DNA of 64,000 nt. It comes from Baylisascaris procyonis. Its lineage: Eukaryota; Nematoda; Chromadorea; Rhabditida; Ascarididae. The stretch lies in the NCBI GenBank assembly GCA_037389465.1, contig JAZARR010000059.1, forward strand, positions 262,001 through 326,000, read 5' to 3'. Below, piece by piece: positions 12,901 through 27,900 of this stretch (position 1 is its first letter; every line of letters begins with the position of its first letter). The notes beneath the pieces are model-generated. The model saw only the letters and a program-made list of their open reading frames with translations. It was not told the origin of the DNA and did no database searches. The position numbers and the translations under genes are program-made.

Positions 12901-15900
12901 TGGGGTTTAAATCACTCCATGCCGCCATCGACCTTGCATCGTAAATCGAAAGAGAGTTGTTCACATATCCATACAATTCCTGGTGATGATACACCCAACG
13001 GTACACAAATTTCGGAACAAAGTCGCTCGTAAACGCGATCACAAATGCCTGCAACTTCACTCTTCTAAAGACCACACAAGGCGGCAACGAAAGGTTTATA
13101 GCACCTTAACGTGTGAGTGTCTTCGTTGCGCGCACTGTGCCTAGACAACCAGGCAAAACTATACAGTAACAGTCAACAAACTAGGTGTCTCTTGTCTGCC
13201 AGACTGATCTTCAAGTTACACATCCTTGTCACACATTGTTGAGAAGTTCATCAGCAGGTACTTCGGCCATAATACTGCTACCTCGTAACGCTAATGGCTG
13301 GTCCGAGACATAAACATGTGCACAAATTTTTGTGGCTTACATCTCATTGTGAGCGAATGACACTGCAAATTCAACTGCAATAAAACAACTAATAACAACG
13401 TTGGCTGAGCGAAGAATATATTGGATTAACTACTGAAGGCTTTCAAGAAGGAGCAACCGACGTTAATGAGGACGGCTGCTTTGCTTATACCGTCCAAGAT
13501 GGGCAGCCAAATGCCAATATCCTTGGCTCGCTGTGGCAGCGGACGTCGCGTTGTTATAAGAAATTTATAGGCATCCAGGCGGATTTCCATGATATTATTC
13601 AAAAGAGCGAACAATGGTGCCAGCGGGAATGCGGACACAAAAAGTGTTACGAAGCCGAATTGAATCACTGAAATATCAAAAATAATTATCCACCATTGCA
13701 TTGCCATAAATAAAGAGGAGACAGGGATAGTTCCTATTCCGGACGCTACTGCCGCTGGCAGGAATCACTCTGTTTCAGAAAATTGCCTCTAGTAAAGGCT
13801 TATTACAGTTGGCTCAGAAATGCTTTGTTCTAGTCAGTCCACTTCATTCCCTTTACCTGCTCTCCATCTTCTACGTGCACAAATCACTTGTTCAATGAAC
13901 AGCTTTTTGCCGACACCAGTTAAAAGCTTTTCAGTTCTATCTAACACGCGGCACTGACACGATGTACGTCCTAATCAACGAAGTCACTCCACTTGCACAT
14001 TTGAATGCCGCCTGACAGATTTTTGTAACAACCATGGACAGATAGCTATCGCTCCTCATTTACAATTCTAAGGAAATCATGAATGTAGAATGAAATTTTT
14101 AATGCTGAATTCACTGCTATTAGTTCTTAAGGTTGAATGTTTTTTTTACTGCTACAAGATGAGACTTTAGAAGAAAGCTAGTCGATACATAGAAACTCTG
14201 AACCAGAACTCCATTGTGACCCATAAATATATAATAGTACGGTAGCTATAGGAGGACTAATTATAAAAGCAATCACGAACAGCATCCAAACGATTAGCTC
14301 TGAAGTAGAGTGCAGAAACGTCGCCTAATACATTCAAAGAAAAAAATGCTTGGTTCTACTCTCTCTGAGTATGCACCGACCACCTATAATTGTTGCCTTA
14401 GGAAGTGGCAAACGCTGTTGTGTTCAAGAGGATCATGGCCACGACAACATACCCATTTCAAGATATTCATCAAAAAGGAACTGATCGTAGACAGGATTGA
14501 GAACGTAGTCACGCTCCCATCGCGGCACTTCAGCCTTCGCGCACTCTATCTCCAGTCGTTTCTCGCGCCGAAGCCGTTCGCTTTTCTGCCGTTTCGTCTC
14601 TGGCATCCCCATCCACCACGAACGGACCATATTCCTCACCAACCTGTTATGTTATACACGTTAACATAAATGCTTAGTCATTCACCTCCATTACTTTACG
14701 CACCTGTTGGGTTGATACACAAGTTCATATCGCTTTTGCTCAAAACACTTGGTCTTGGCACGAATTTTCCAGGCGAAAGTTTAGAAAACTGTATGATACT
14801 CTGGATGGGACTGTCATATGACTTGTAACTCTGCTGATACTGACGCGAAAGCTTTCCATTATCCACAGGTTGAAATGTCAGGTCGACAGGTAACTTTTCA
14901 GGCAGCCTCTGCTCTCCGAATTCAAGCAGAAAACCGCAGGATCACGGATTGGTGCGTAATTTCTTGTCTTGTTTTGCATCGACGAGAGGGCATTTTGTCC
15001 CAACACTATTAATGATCAATCCCAAAAACGCACAACACTGCCAGACGACGATGGAATGTCGGAAAATAGATGCAAGACTGTGGTAGACTGCATCTTGTTG
15101 CCCTCATTGAAAACATGCAGCGTTCAACCCCAATTATTTAAAATTTAAAGCTGGATGACGATGAACAGTGATCTTTGTACGATCACATTCAATGAATGCG
15201 GAGGACCGCGTAGATCGTTGAGAGTCGCTCAAATCGAAACTGCTTTCCTCTAAGCCATATAAACACCTGCCATCTGGACGCTGGACGATGCACGTCACTC
15301 CATAGATAGTGCGGTTAGTTTTGTTGGTCTCTGCTGCAGTCAAATTCAAAAAACCGAGGTTCAAAAAATCCCGCTGTGCCGTCATTGCATGCTATAATCC
15401 TTGACATGAAGGGAGTTCCCTATTAATCTGAACGAAGTAGTGCTATACATTTGATGACAGCTTAGATTTCAAACTACCAAACTGCACATGAGATCTACGC
15501 CCAGAGGCACTTGTCAGGACTAGGCTCATGTAGAAAAACCACGGAAAATTATGCATCAATCCAACATGGGAGGTGCGAAGCATATTTCAGAAGCAAAGAT
15601 CTTTCAAAAAAGCTTATTTTTAACGAGACACCGCTTCCAAGAAAAACGGCCAAATGACGATTGTATGTCCTTTTCCAAGAAGCCATGCAAATATGATCCC
15701 CCTTCTAACCCCTATTCCAACCATCTTATCGCCTCAATAGTTTGAGATGCACAAAAAAAACTAAACAAAGTTCATATTTGAATCCGAATCCCTGGCTATA
15801 AATGGCTTATCGTTCACAACATCGACAAAGCATATTACTGTACTGTAGCACAGTATAATATAGCTTCAGAAACTTCCGAGCTGCTAAATCATAGCGTAAC

Positions 15901-18900
15901 TTATGAGAAAGCAACGTGAGTCACAAAGTTTAAAAAAACAGTGAATTTGGCAGCAAACGTTCGCGAATTTCCTTTTTCTCAAACGTTGGTCAGTCAATGT
16001 TTCCCTTATTGCTTCTTGTTGTTTCCAACTTACGAAAGTGGAAATAAGTTGACATGAGCTTTGTGCACGACCTGAGATCAACCATCAAAGGACATTTTTT
16101 CGAGGTCGAAAAGATGGAAAGCTAACAGGAGAGGAGGAAGAAAACAGGATGGCACCCTGTGGAGCCCCGACAGCAAGAGTTTTCCTTCAGTTAGCGGGTA
16201 GATTATACAGGGCCTCATTTTATACCTCGTCAGATAACTTCTTAATATAGGTGGATGTGTTTCTGTTCATTTGAAGCGTATTTTCCCTTAGCTGAATGAG
16301 TATGTATGACTAGAGCGCGTTGTCAGCCTTGTGGATACGATGTTGGATGACTTTGCAAGATTGCATAGTCAATCCTTTGCAAGATTTTATTTTGCTTACG
16401 ATTTCGGATTAAATGAGTCTATATTAGGTTTTTGCCAAAAGGACGCTGAAAGCAGCATTTCGGTTCCAATAAATCTAAACTGTGCGTAAACACGAAGTTC
16501 AAAGAATTTCGACACGCAAAGCAATTATGATACAGGCATTTCATTTCGCGTCGCTGTTGTGCTTCCCCATCGAAACGATTCAGTTAAGACAAGAGGGAAC
16601 AGTTCTGACGCGACCTGATTCTTTCTCAACTTCAGCGTTTTATCTATAATTCTAGCAACTTCCTACATTTTGTTTGACTGCATATGAGAGGATGCCTTTA
16701 TAAAATATCAAACTTGAGCTCATCCAGTTTCAGCCTGTCCCGCTTCCTATTATGTTTTCCGGTTTTGCGATTATGTCCATTACCTTCGTGCATCTCTTTT
16801 GCAATAAATTTTTGTTCCTTTCCTGCCACCTACTTGAGACGTTATGGAGTTGCTTCATGTTGCTGCGACTTTACAGGGAATTTTTTGAGCATGCGAATAT
16901 AAAACCCTTTTTTAACATCCTTAAGATGCGGAAACCCACGAGGGACCCAGCGCAGGAAGTTTGGTTCCAGAAAATCCCTTGCCGGAAGGAGGTTGAGGGA
17001 TGGTGGTGAAGTTCGAAAACTAGTATATGTGTACGGTTACGCGGAATTCAAAACAGCGATGCATGGCTTTCAGGTGTTCGAATTTGTCACTTAACACGAC
17101 TGAAGAAACGATTTAATTCAAAACTTGGTATTCTTAGGATTGACAGTAATAAGCTCAACTTTTGAAAGTAAGCGTGATCAGAAGTCTCGCTATAAATTTC
17201 ACTAAGAATATTCAAGCTCGTTTCACACCACTCATTAGCTCTTATTTTCAAACACAACTTAACGAAGGAGCCAACAACGCAAAAATCTAAAACAAAACGA
17301 ACATACGGCCATGCAATTTCCATAAATGCATTCCAGAACTGCTTGCCGCACATAATAATCGCCAATTGTATCACCAACTCTACCATACAACCGGCTGGAT
17401 CACACTCCTCTGGCCTTAGGCCCAATATACGTCGACCAGGTACGCTTGATATACTGCAAGTAAAAGAGCACAATATCATTGTTCCGACGGTAAATACAAA
17501 AAAGCCAACGACTAACAACACTGTAGAAATTAGGCACCTACGGACGATTAGAATTCATCCAGCAGAAAAATCGACAAATCCCGCAGAAAGTGCAACTGCA
17601 CATCACATTTTTGCAAACATTAAACCACATATCAGAAGTGCAGACATTGAAAACTTGACTTTAGACTACAAATCACATTCACTACGAATACAAAATCACC
17701 TTTTATAGATTAATTAAGTAGCATTGTCATGTCGATGCTAGTTTTATCGATTCAGAGATCCTCATTTAATTTTTGGACCGCAAAAGTGAAGAATGCAACA
17801 TCTTTTACACATGCTTATAACAATGCAACATCCATAACAGTGCCATTCTGGCGAGTCACTTCAAGCACAGTTCCACTAGGTCAACTGATCACAGCTTGCG
17901 TAAAGCGGACCAGCCCAGAAATTCGTTCAAAATTTCATTTAAAATATTTAAAAAACAATGAAGTACAACAACTTACTTTCCCTTAATAAACGCAATATAA
18001 AAGATAGACGAGTAGTAGTTGATGAACTGAAAGAGATACACTTTAAACGTATAGCTGTTGTCGAACTCGGTCTGCGTTCGTGGGCACTCCCAATCGGTGA
18101 GTTTTAATGCCAGAAATGTATAAAACTGAAAACCCACTAATGACATAAACCAACATTTCAATGCACTCTAAATGTATGACCTCACATCACCATTTCAAAA
18201 AGAATGACAGGTTAAAACCTCTTAGAAATAGTGCTACACTATCTCCGATCTCAATTCAAACTATAGTTTAAGCTCCTAGCGAAAACTCGAGCGCGGAAAT
18301 CGCTGCGGTGTCTGTGTGTGTGCGATGAGGGGGTGCGGTGGGGGAAGGATGAGCTCTGTAGGATCTTGCCCCCACCTTCCTCCACGATCATATGAGTGAG
18401 CATATCCTCTCCGCGGGAGAACAGACGGATTTCGCTTTCACGGGGATACGAGCAGTTAGAAATGCTCTCTACCTCAAATCGACGTATAGCAACGTATAAC
18501 AATGCCGCAATATTTTTGTCGACACCCCAGCAAACTGAAAATGAGATATCTTTTGGTTAGGAAAGTTGGAAACATTTTGCATATGCTGAAAATATTTGAT
18601 GCGCTCTGCTCAGCGCACAATAATTTATGCTTTAACTGTGGTGGGAAACATTTTCTAAACAAAGAAGCAGTACATTTTGAAGCTATATAATTCCTCTGTA
18701 TTGCAGTTGGTATGCCTGAGGTACAAACACTGTGACGCTCCTCCAATTTAGCGGTGTTAAATGTGAGAATGCTAAAACCTTCGCTCAATATTACACTGTT
18801 TAAGTAATCATTTTATGTCTGAGAGATGCCTTTAGGCAGTAATTAGGGAGTTGGAATTACACAATTCAACGGCTGAAAACGGATTCTGAAGATGGAATCG

Positions 18901-21900
18901 TTTTTTCTCGAAAATACAAATTGACAAGTACCATCGTAAAATTTTTGCGATCGCCAGCTCCAGTCTCTAATTTTTTCGAACACCCAAAATGTTTCTGCCG
19001 GAGTCCTCAAAGAAAACAAGGAAGCGGAAGCGCTTACATAGCTCAAAATGAGGATAACGATGAGATTAAGTGTTGCAGCAGTGGTGAACGTAAGTATAGA
19101 GGCATACTGCTTCATACCGTCGACGCGATAGAGCACTTGCAATAACACTATGCGATAGACCACCACACCGATCACAAACGCCATCACTAAGAGCAGCTGC
19201 AAACAAGAGAAAAGGCTCATCTTCCATTAACAATTAAACCGCAACTTGAGTACCGATAATGAATGCGTTCGCCGACTCATCGATGCAGAATTTCCGACAA
19301 ATTTTGACTAACAAGCCTAGCGTAATAACTGCGTTCTGTGTATGGACGTGTGTCCAACCTGCCGACCGTTGATTTGTTTGTCATGCATGGGTGTCAATGA
19401 AAATAAACACCAGCCCCCATAAAAACTCATCTTAATATTCCATGTCACTGTCCGCATAGTTGCCAAACCACCGCTGAATATCAATGAATTCATTCAAATA
19501 TTCGTTAAACTTTCTCAATATTCATCTTATCAAGCAGACAGCTGGAAATCCCTTTTAATGGAATCTTATAAGCAGTGATAACTGATAGAATATGAATGGA
19601 AAGGGTAACGAATGCACCGTGAAAAAGAACGTACGTACAAAGAAAAGGACGGTAATGCTAGATGCAAAGAATCGAAGAATTCGCTGTCTGAATGGCATAT
19701 ACGGTTCCATTTCTTGCGTGATCGGATTGAGTCGCTTGGTACGCGCCTCCTTTACTCGAAGTTGGTATTCGGGCCGCACAGTCTCCTGTTCGTATCGCGA
19801 ATGTATATCAACGACCTCATTCTTGTTTTCTTATAAAACATAAAAGCAACGTTACTTGAACACAAGATCTTCAAAAACATTTACATATGAGCATGCGCAT
19901 TCCTCTCGTCTAATCTTAAGGCTTTAGCTGCAGCAGCCATCCACAACAACAACAACTTTTCGGCTTTTTTAAGGCTGATGTAACAATTGCAGATGGCGGA
20001 GCTGCTTTTTTGATTTCGAAAGGAAGGTAAGCGTGGGGAAAGTAGAAGCTAAAGATGTGCGAAGATTGAAAGCGGAATGAAGCATTCCCTGAGAACATTT
20101 CTTAAGAATTTGTAGAAGTAACATGGTTTTAATACAAGCATCTTTGGTACCACAGGTAGGAAGATTCACTTCTTGAATTCGACTTTAGTTATTAATTTCA
20201 TGCCGATGAAAAGAGTGCAGCCAAATTCAGTAACTGAAAGAGAATAGCACGGTCAATAAAATCGCCACTACAAAAGCGACTACAACTACAAACACCGTCA
20301 GGTCCCAATCCCCACTCCGCATTACGAATATCCTGTTCTACACAGAGGTGAACGAACATTTGATCACATAAATGACAGCCTGAACAAAAACACTAATTCT
20401 CTTTTAAGAGAAAATGTGTGAAGGTGGAATATTTTTATTCAACGTTTTGGCACAGTGCCATGATTAAAAGTGGTAGATCGTGTTTTTATTAGTAGTGATG
20501 ACATTAGTTACAAGGATGAATAAAACAATTCGTTTACTACCGAGCCAACACCTTGGATCTCATTGATGAGAGATCCTTTGTCAGCAGGATTAGGCAAGCA
20601 ATTCAAAAACAGCCATTCGTGAGGACTGTCGTTTTATCGGCTGTCCATTAGTGGAAGTGCATCGTCAGTGGCCATCAGTATTATCAGCATTTCAACGAGG
20701 AATATCACGCTAAGATGAACATGCAAAACAATGCGCAAAAGAAGCAATGATCAACAAACACCTTGTGTACTAAGTCTAGTAATCGGATGCGCTCCCAACC
20801 CTTTTCGCCAAACTTCTCCTCTCCTTCCATCCTCGTCCCTGACCTCCTTTTAACTCTAGGACTCATCCGTGCAAGTGCAAATTAGAAACAAAACAAGAAA
20901 AATGAATAAAATGAAGAGTTACCTCATCGACTTCAAAATCTAAGAGTCCCCATTTCCAGGCAAGCTCTGCATGATACCTCTTCCATCCCTCCAGGAAAAG
21001 CGTCGCTCCAATACTCATCAACGCAGCAAATAGAACCGTTGCGTTGTTGTCGAAAATATAGCTCAGCTGTAACCGAGCGTCTCAATCTTCTGTCATAATA
21101 GGTCACATCTTTCCCATAAACACGACTCTCATATATATTACGCTTTTACCACCCATTGCGTTTCAGCTTCGTAAATTAAACACGAAAAGTGCAAAGAATA
21201 GTCTATTGATGCGGCAAAGGTGAGTCGCTGATCACCGACAAAAATGAATATAACGCAATGCATTAAAATGACAGACGTGATGAGGTTTGAAGAGAAATAA
21301 TGCAAAAGGGTGCATTGAAAACGTTTCGACTTTGAATGATGGCATTTGTAATGAATGCTACATGCGTGAGTCTCAAGAGAGACGATCTCACAATCAGTGG
21401 TGGTAGTATGTGCCACGGTATGTGTATGACTTTGCAGAGATTAGTCGGTTTATTGCTACAATGACTGCGATGAAGGAATTCACTTGACGGGTAGTAAAAA
21501 GGAGATTCTTTGGACGAAACGCTATCGGGAACTAATAAAGGTGAAACCAAAGCCAATGAGGTAATTAATGCAGCTCTTAAGTTGCATTATATTGCTTAAA
21601 TACATCGAATTAAGGTTTATCACCATAGCATTAATGGTAATCTCGAGGATGCGAATCTCGCCGAAGGCATCGCTGAAGAGATTCATAAACTCACGACGAT
21701 TGAAAACAAATGTGTATCCACATGCACACAGATCACGGTTGCTGATTTCCCAGCATTGTGTTCGTTTTCTTACCTTAACTTAGACAAGCTACACCTAGAG
21801 GGAGAGCTAAACGCATATTGTCACAGAGAGATGCCAACTACAGCAATGAAGAAGAAACTAGTTCTGAAAAGTTGTCGTACGCACATAAGAGAACGAACCG

Positions 21901-24900
21901 AAGTGCTAGATCTTTTCGTACTATGACGTCATTTGAGCCACAGTCAATTTTAATCTACCAAATCCTGCAAACTTCTAAGAGCATTCGACGCCTCCTAAAT
22001 CTCAACGAAACGGCTCTCGATGTACTATCACCCAAAAAAACGCCAATGAGTAAATCTTATAAGGATGAGCGTTCAAATAAAGGTGAACTTTTCAGTCAAA
22101 GTTAGCCGTTGAAATGCATATGAAAAACAAAAAGCTAGAAAGCTCAATTAACGGCAAAAATCAAAAAGTATATCGATTCATTTGTGCAGAATTGCCTCGA
22201 CTCGATTACACGTCCTTCATCTTCAGAAAAAAAATTGAGGAAATATGTCCGTCTTGAGACTTACTTGTCGACTTACGGTATTATATATAATGATTGGGAT
22301 TCTTCATAAGCAATACCCACATAAGGTACCCTCCATTTAGTTAAACAGAGATCACATTTGTTTAGTTAGTGCTTTACAGGCAAAAGATTTCTCGACCACC
22401 TTGCTGCAGGCTATTCCCTCCTCCCCCTTTACATTCGGCATCGCTTTCCGGTGAAACATCACTATCGATCGGAAATCTTCACCGTGAGGCAATTTGTCGA
22501 AAATGCCCTTGCCCGCAAAGCGATTATTTCAACACTTTCCTTCCTCGTTGATTTTACAATCTACGGAAGACAGGAGCGGTCAACAGTCCCTTGACTTTCT
22601 TCTATTTCCTTCAGGTTTAGACTAAATTTCGAGGATTCTTTGCTGTTTTAGTGAGGAAACATTAAAAGTGCTCTTCCGTTTTCTTGATTTTCTGTTGAAG
22701 TTTGATCTTCTCCAACAAATCGCCTTTAAGATATTCAGAACAAGTTCGTTCCCTCTTCCCATCCCATTAGGAAATCATTTGCAAGCTAGTGTTCATAATA
22801 AGCAGCAACAAGCTTTAGAATGTGACAATTCCCTTAGGAATACATCGAAGTACATAAGCCGATAAACCTTCGAATAGACGCAACTCGCATTGAGAGGTGT
22901 GAAAGCACAGTACTTATCGCATGTGGGACACATCATTACCACTGCACCGATACCATCGCTTCCACAGATATCGTTACTGAAATTGTCAGCAGCAGTGACC
23001 ATATAACTTTACTGCAGAATATCTTCACTGGGCAATAATCAAGAGGTGTCGAAACAGTTGGTTGAGTTCAGGTATTAGCGATTACAGATACTGCATGAAG
23101 GGATTACTATGCGGAAGCATGAAGTAGGTCTTTGACACGAATTACATCCTTCACAAGATTTAACTCTCATTTTAATAATTCTGCGCAACAAAGTGAAAGC
23201 ACCCCCAAGGCATATGCCAAACTTGAAGAGCTGAAGGATAATTTCAAAGTATTCTATTCAGAGAAAGGGAGTGTAGAGAAGGAAAGACCCGAAAATATTG
23301 TGCTCTGTGCCTCGCCATTTATGGAGTAGAATAGACTTCTATCTCATGGAGATAGTGTTTAGGAGTGAGAGTGTAGAAATCTAGTGCAGATGGCACTTTA
23401 AAGGATTTGTTGAAACAACGATAGCGCACCGAAAACGAGAAGCGAATGGAAAAAGAATGCAACCTTGGTATGTCTTGAGAGTAGGTAAGCAGTCCAAACA
23501 AGAAGCAAAGAACGCCTGCAACGGAAGCTGGAAACAGCACCTTCGTGTAATATCCCAACCACGCAAAATAGATTCCTATCTTCGATCCAAAATACTTTCT
23601 GCAAAAAATTTCCCTTTACTGCACGAGGTGCCAGCTGGCTGTTTTAAAGAGTAATGCAACATATTTGGGAGAATGCAAACAAACTGAGACGAAAAAAGGT
23701 GAGGGACTTGTAGACCAGAATGTGAGTACTCATAACTTGTGCACAAGTATGCATAAGTACAATATTAATAACAACGAGGTTTATAAAAAAGAAAGATGTT
23801 AATCAGCAATGAGGTACATTAGGAAGGAGAAAGAAACATTTTTTTGAGAGTTCAGAAATATGAAAGCCATAAGTGTACAGTGGTAAGAAGAAGGAAATAC
23901 ACTTACAGTTCTATGAATACCAATCGAATTTTCGATGCCAACAATTTTCAGTGACCGACAATTTCTTATTTGATCCTTAGAGTTCCGCACTGAAGTTCAA
24001 GAACAGATTCTATCCATTCCCAACCTCAGTAAGTGCAAGCAGCTCTGCTTCTCTCTCTTTCTTTCCTCTCCTCCAAAAACGGGGATTCCGGATGAAAGAG
24101 TCTCTATATTCTAGCACATGTTGCCATGGATCTTTTATTGGTGCGACGGCTAGTGAATAAACAAAGTAAACCTTATCAATGAGAGTGGCTGGTACTTATA
24201 GAAATTGTTGTAGCGACACCAATTCCAATAGAGCATTTCACGGTTGCTACAACGATTCACGTCGTATTTTGGTTCCTCACATGGCTGCAAAACACCTTAT
24301 TTTTGAACTCAGTCGAACAACTTGAGAATAAAAGAAAATAGATATTTGGCCCAATTAAAAAAAAAAGAAAAAACCCGAACCCTCAACAGACCTTACATTC
24401 TGCAGCGGAACCCTCTCCTCTCTAAATCTTTTTAAATGCTTAACATTCACTTTCAAATAAGTGCCAATGTGTGCATCTGTGCTGCCATAGGAAGCCCGTT
24501 TCCTTTCAAACAGCAGCCACACTATTTCTTAGATGATCATTCAAACTTATGCAGCATATGAAAATGTCCCAAGTAAAGCGAAATGAAGATCTGATAATGA
24601 GATCGGTTTAATGGCACACTATGGAAAAAGCGAAATATTGAAAGCAGAGGCAGTTGTGTCTGAAAGACGTCTTTATCGTGTTGTGATAGAGCATTTCACT
24701 GCACAAGCTAGCTTCAACAACTTTTCACATCCAAAACTCCATTGCTAGTCACTATATAAGACTGCAGATTCCATTCCCTTACTGACTTCGCTTCGTTGTT
24801 CTATTCGCTTTCGTGTTGAGTTATTGTCCCACTAATTGAGTGCTAAGTTTTGGTCAGTTCGGACGCAACAGAAAGTAAATAATGAAACAGAATTCATTCA

Positions 24901-27900
24901 CCTCATGCAGAGGATAAGCAGCGGTATAGGTGCCATTCTTCACGAGCCTCTCAATGCCCACCCTATACTTCTCGATCTCTTCTGAGTCATACCTCGTGCG
25001 CAATAACAGGTCATAGACCATTCGACTTCTCTCTGAACTTTCGAAGAAACTGTTTGGGTCATCGCTTCCCACATAACTGAAACGATGCTCTGATTTAACA
25101 ACGTTATTGCGGTGAAGACGGTCAAAATGAGACGAAAAAAGAGAGCAGAAAGGCACCAAATACGAAAATGCTCATGTTTTACTCATAAAATCAAAAGCGT
25201 TATTACATTTTCATTTGAAGGAAAGGTCAAGTGGCATTCCTAGCAGAAAGAACGCGGAAGTTAGAAAAGAATGGAGCAAAATTTCACTTGAAGGGTGCTT
25301 ACTTACAGCATGCTCCCGGAATCAACAAATTAATGAAAGAACATCAGAAAGCACTCACCACTCCAGATGATCCGTAATGAACGGTGCTGTAAAATAGTTC
25401 GGTTCTTTCAATCGTTCGTTTGTTTCCTCACTGAAGGTAAAGAAAGGGAATTTATTCAGAAATTTGTCCAAGATACCGTCGATGATCGTCCTCTCCTAAA
25501 ACAAGCAAAACCATTCCTCCACTCCCTTCAAACTCCATTGCAATTTGGCTAGATCAAGATTTGTACTGAGCTTTTATACGTCCTGTTCTCTTTCTTTTCC
25601 TTTGCATCCATGGAAACTTGATATTTATGCAACCGCAGCTGGGCTTTCCCCCTCCCCCCTCCTCTCTTCGACAAACTTTCGGATGAATATCCAAATCCTC
25701 TTATTCCCATTGAGATATCTAAGACCTCAACTTGATGCTCAGCAATGTCGTTTCACCTTCAAAAATCACAACGTCAGAAGCGTTCACTTCTCTGCCCACT
25801 TTCTTCTATCTGTTTTTCAGACGACGGTTTGCATCACCTTCACCCGCTTTCATATTGCTATTATTTTTTATGCTTCTACTCGCAACTTCACAGTTGTCGG
25901 ATGCTGTTGTACAACAATGATGGCGTCATTTGATTTGAACAGCAGCCGAGATCAGCAGTCACGGATGTTCAACTCAACACATTTATTTTCATCAGAAGTG
26001 CTGTGTATCACCAGATGGGAGATGTCTTATATTTTCTGTACAGTAAGAGAGTAGCAGCAAGCAGTATTGCTGTACTACTTAAGCAGTCCAACATTATGAG
26101 GAAACGTCATAAGAAGCATGCATTTAACACTACATAAGAAATCTGCTGTGTCTCAAAGTTAAAAAATCGACCCTTCACCTTCTACGTATCCTTCCGTACC
26201 TTTGCCACGATTCGAACTCTGCACTCTCATAAGGGGGAAATTGTTGGAGAAAATAAAAGACAGAGGTTGGGCAGGACCACGATAAGCACTCTAACTAAGG
26301 TCTGTGGATATGCGAGCTGTAACTTTACTTCAGCCGGTATGTAATGTCTCAGCTTGAAACAAACGATCAAACGGATCGACAGAATTTCCATAATATTTCA
26401 TCACTCTCAGCAAAAAACATATAAATCACAGGCTGAGGGGTGGTGTTCCAGTTATCATTAGCATAAAGGAACAGGTGCTGAAAGCAACATGCTATGGAAA
26501 CACAAGGTACAATCAACATGTTACCTTAACATCACTCTGCTGCACAGGCATCTTCACAGACAAATTCTCCGCTTGCTTAAGCAACAAGCCGAAAGGTGCG
26601 TGGACAAGGACAAAATGAGTGTTGTTGCAGTACTGAAAACACCTATCATTACTTAAACAGTATCTCCTGTGTAAACTATTCTATCCAGGAAACCCCCTTC
26701 TAATTTTGAACATTCCACTCCAGGTGTCAACTTAAGGCCTGCAGTTCGTGAGTCTTCTATCGCCCCTTTCCCCGCTCGTCCATGCTTTCCAAAGAGGCAA
26801 AGTACGACTCCTTTGCTTGAACAAAGGCTACGGTGAAATTCCCACCACTTGTTTTTGATCAACTATCACCATCAGAAAAGCAGTAGATGGCTTTTAAACT
26901 CTACTATGACTCTGAGTCAATTCGGGTGATAGCCATAGATAAACGTGAAGGAAGAAAGTGGTGCTCTGAGACGCCACAACTCAATGAACCAAAAAAAAAG
27001 AGAATCACTTCAATGCTTTGCTTCGCTCTCAATTTCTGCGTTATCCTTCTAGTACCAGACAATTCAGGTGCAAAGACGTTATGATCTGAGTGATAATTAA
27101 TAAGGAATGGCTCGACATGAATAGCTTTCATAACAACTGCCGACAGGTACGCAGGTGCTCTGTAATACGCAGAGCGCACCGTATAAATACTTCGTTCTCA
27201 GTTGGAATAACGCACAATTCCGGCTGGAGTAAAATTTGCAGGGTAAGTAGCCAGGTTTCCTGAATGGTTCTCTCGCAATAGAGAAAATGTCTTAAAATCC
27301 TTGCCCGATCATTCTGTTAGCCTTGAAATTCTTCCTCTGAACAAAGCCATCGAGTTCCAACCCTATAAGGGGAGAATATGCCTTTGCAAAACACTATCGC
27401 TATACGGCTACCAACTCAAAATCTAATCTTTCTTAGCAACTGTAAATCTAATAGAATTTCAAGAAACAAACAGAAGCAACCTTCCCTTCGACATGCTCCA
27501 ATTCGAGTCCCAACTTGCACAAATTTTGCTCGAAATGATGCCGTTTACTTGCACGCTTCTCCTCTTGTGTCCTTGCATCATGCGTTCCCTTCAATAATTA
27601 CTTTCAGTATTTTCTTCACTCCACCTTTCAAAAAATGCAAATAATCTCGTATAAAAACCCTAAATGAACGCCACGCTCATGTACGATATGAATGCTGCAT
27701 AGATTCTCTTTTGTGAGCACCAATGATAATGTAATTCTTTGTTACCTCTGCAGTGACATCCTCATCGGTGCTGCTTTCTTCCGCTGAATCCTTTGTTTCG
27801 TAGGCCAATACGTAGTCCACTCTTCGGATTCCATCGGAAAAAAACATTGGCTTACATCTCCAGCTGTGATACCGAGTCGGCGACAAAGTCTGGAATGTTA

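Noticed and set aside
17343..17708. 121-codon plus-strand ORF
   Set aside because: It is antisense to anoctamin exon 14 and its flanks; a shadow frame.
20238..20330. 31-codon hydrophobic minus-strand ORF starting [12 protein letters not shown]
   Set aside because: It falls in anoctamin intron 10, whose flanking exons join in phase. Too short to support as a gene.
25545..26054. 169-codon plus-strand ORF in anoctamin intron 4
   Set aside because: No family resemblance, low-complexity Ser/Phe-rich composition, antisense to an intron. A frame this long is not surprising by chance in a 64-kb window searched on six frames.
26653..26862. Minus-strand frame with [12 protein letters not shown] as the anoctamin FExxLxxxGLxLE exon
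   Set aside because: 27588-27481 contains the real block ([13 protein letters not shown]) with matching phase on both sides. The 26653 frame has no suitable donor in phase and only a loose match.
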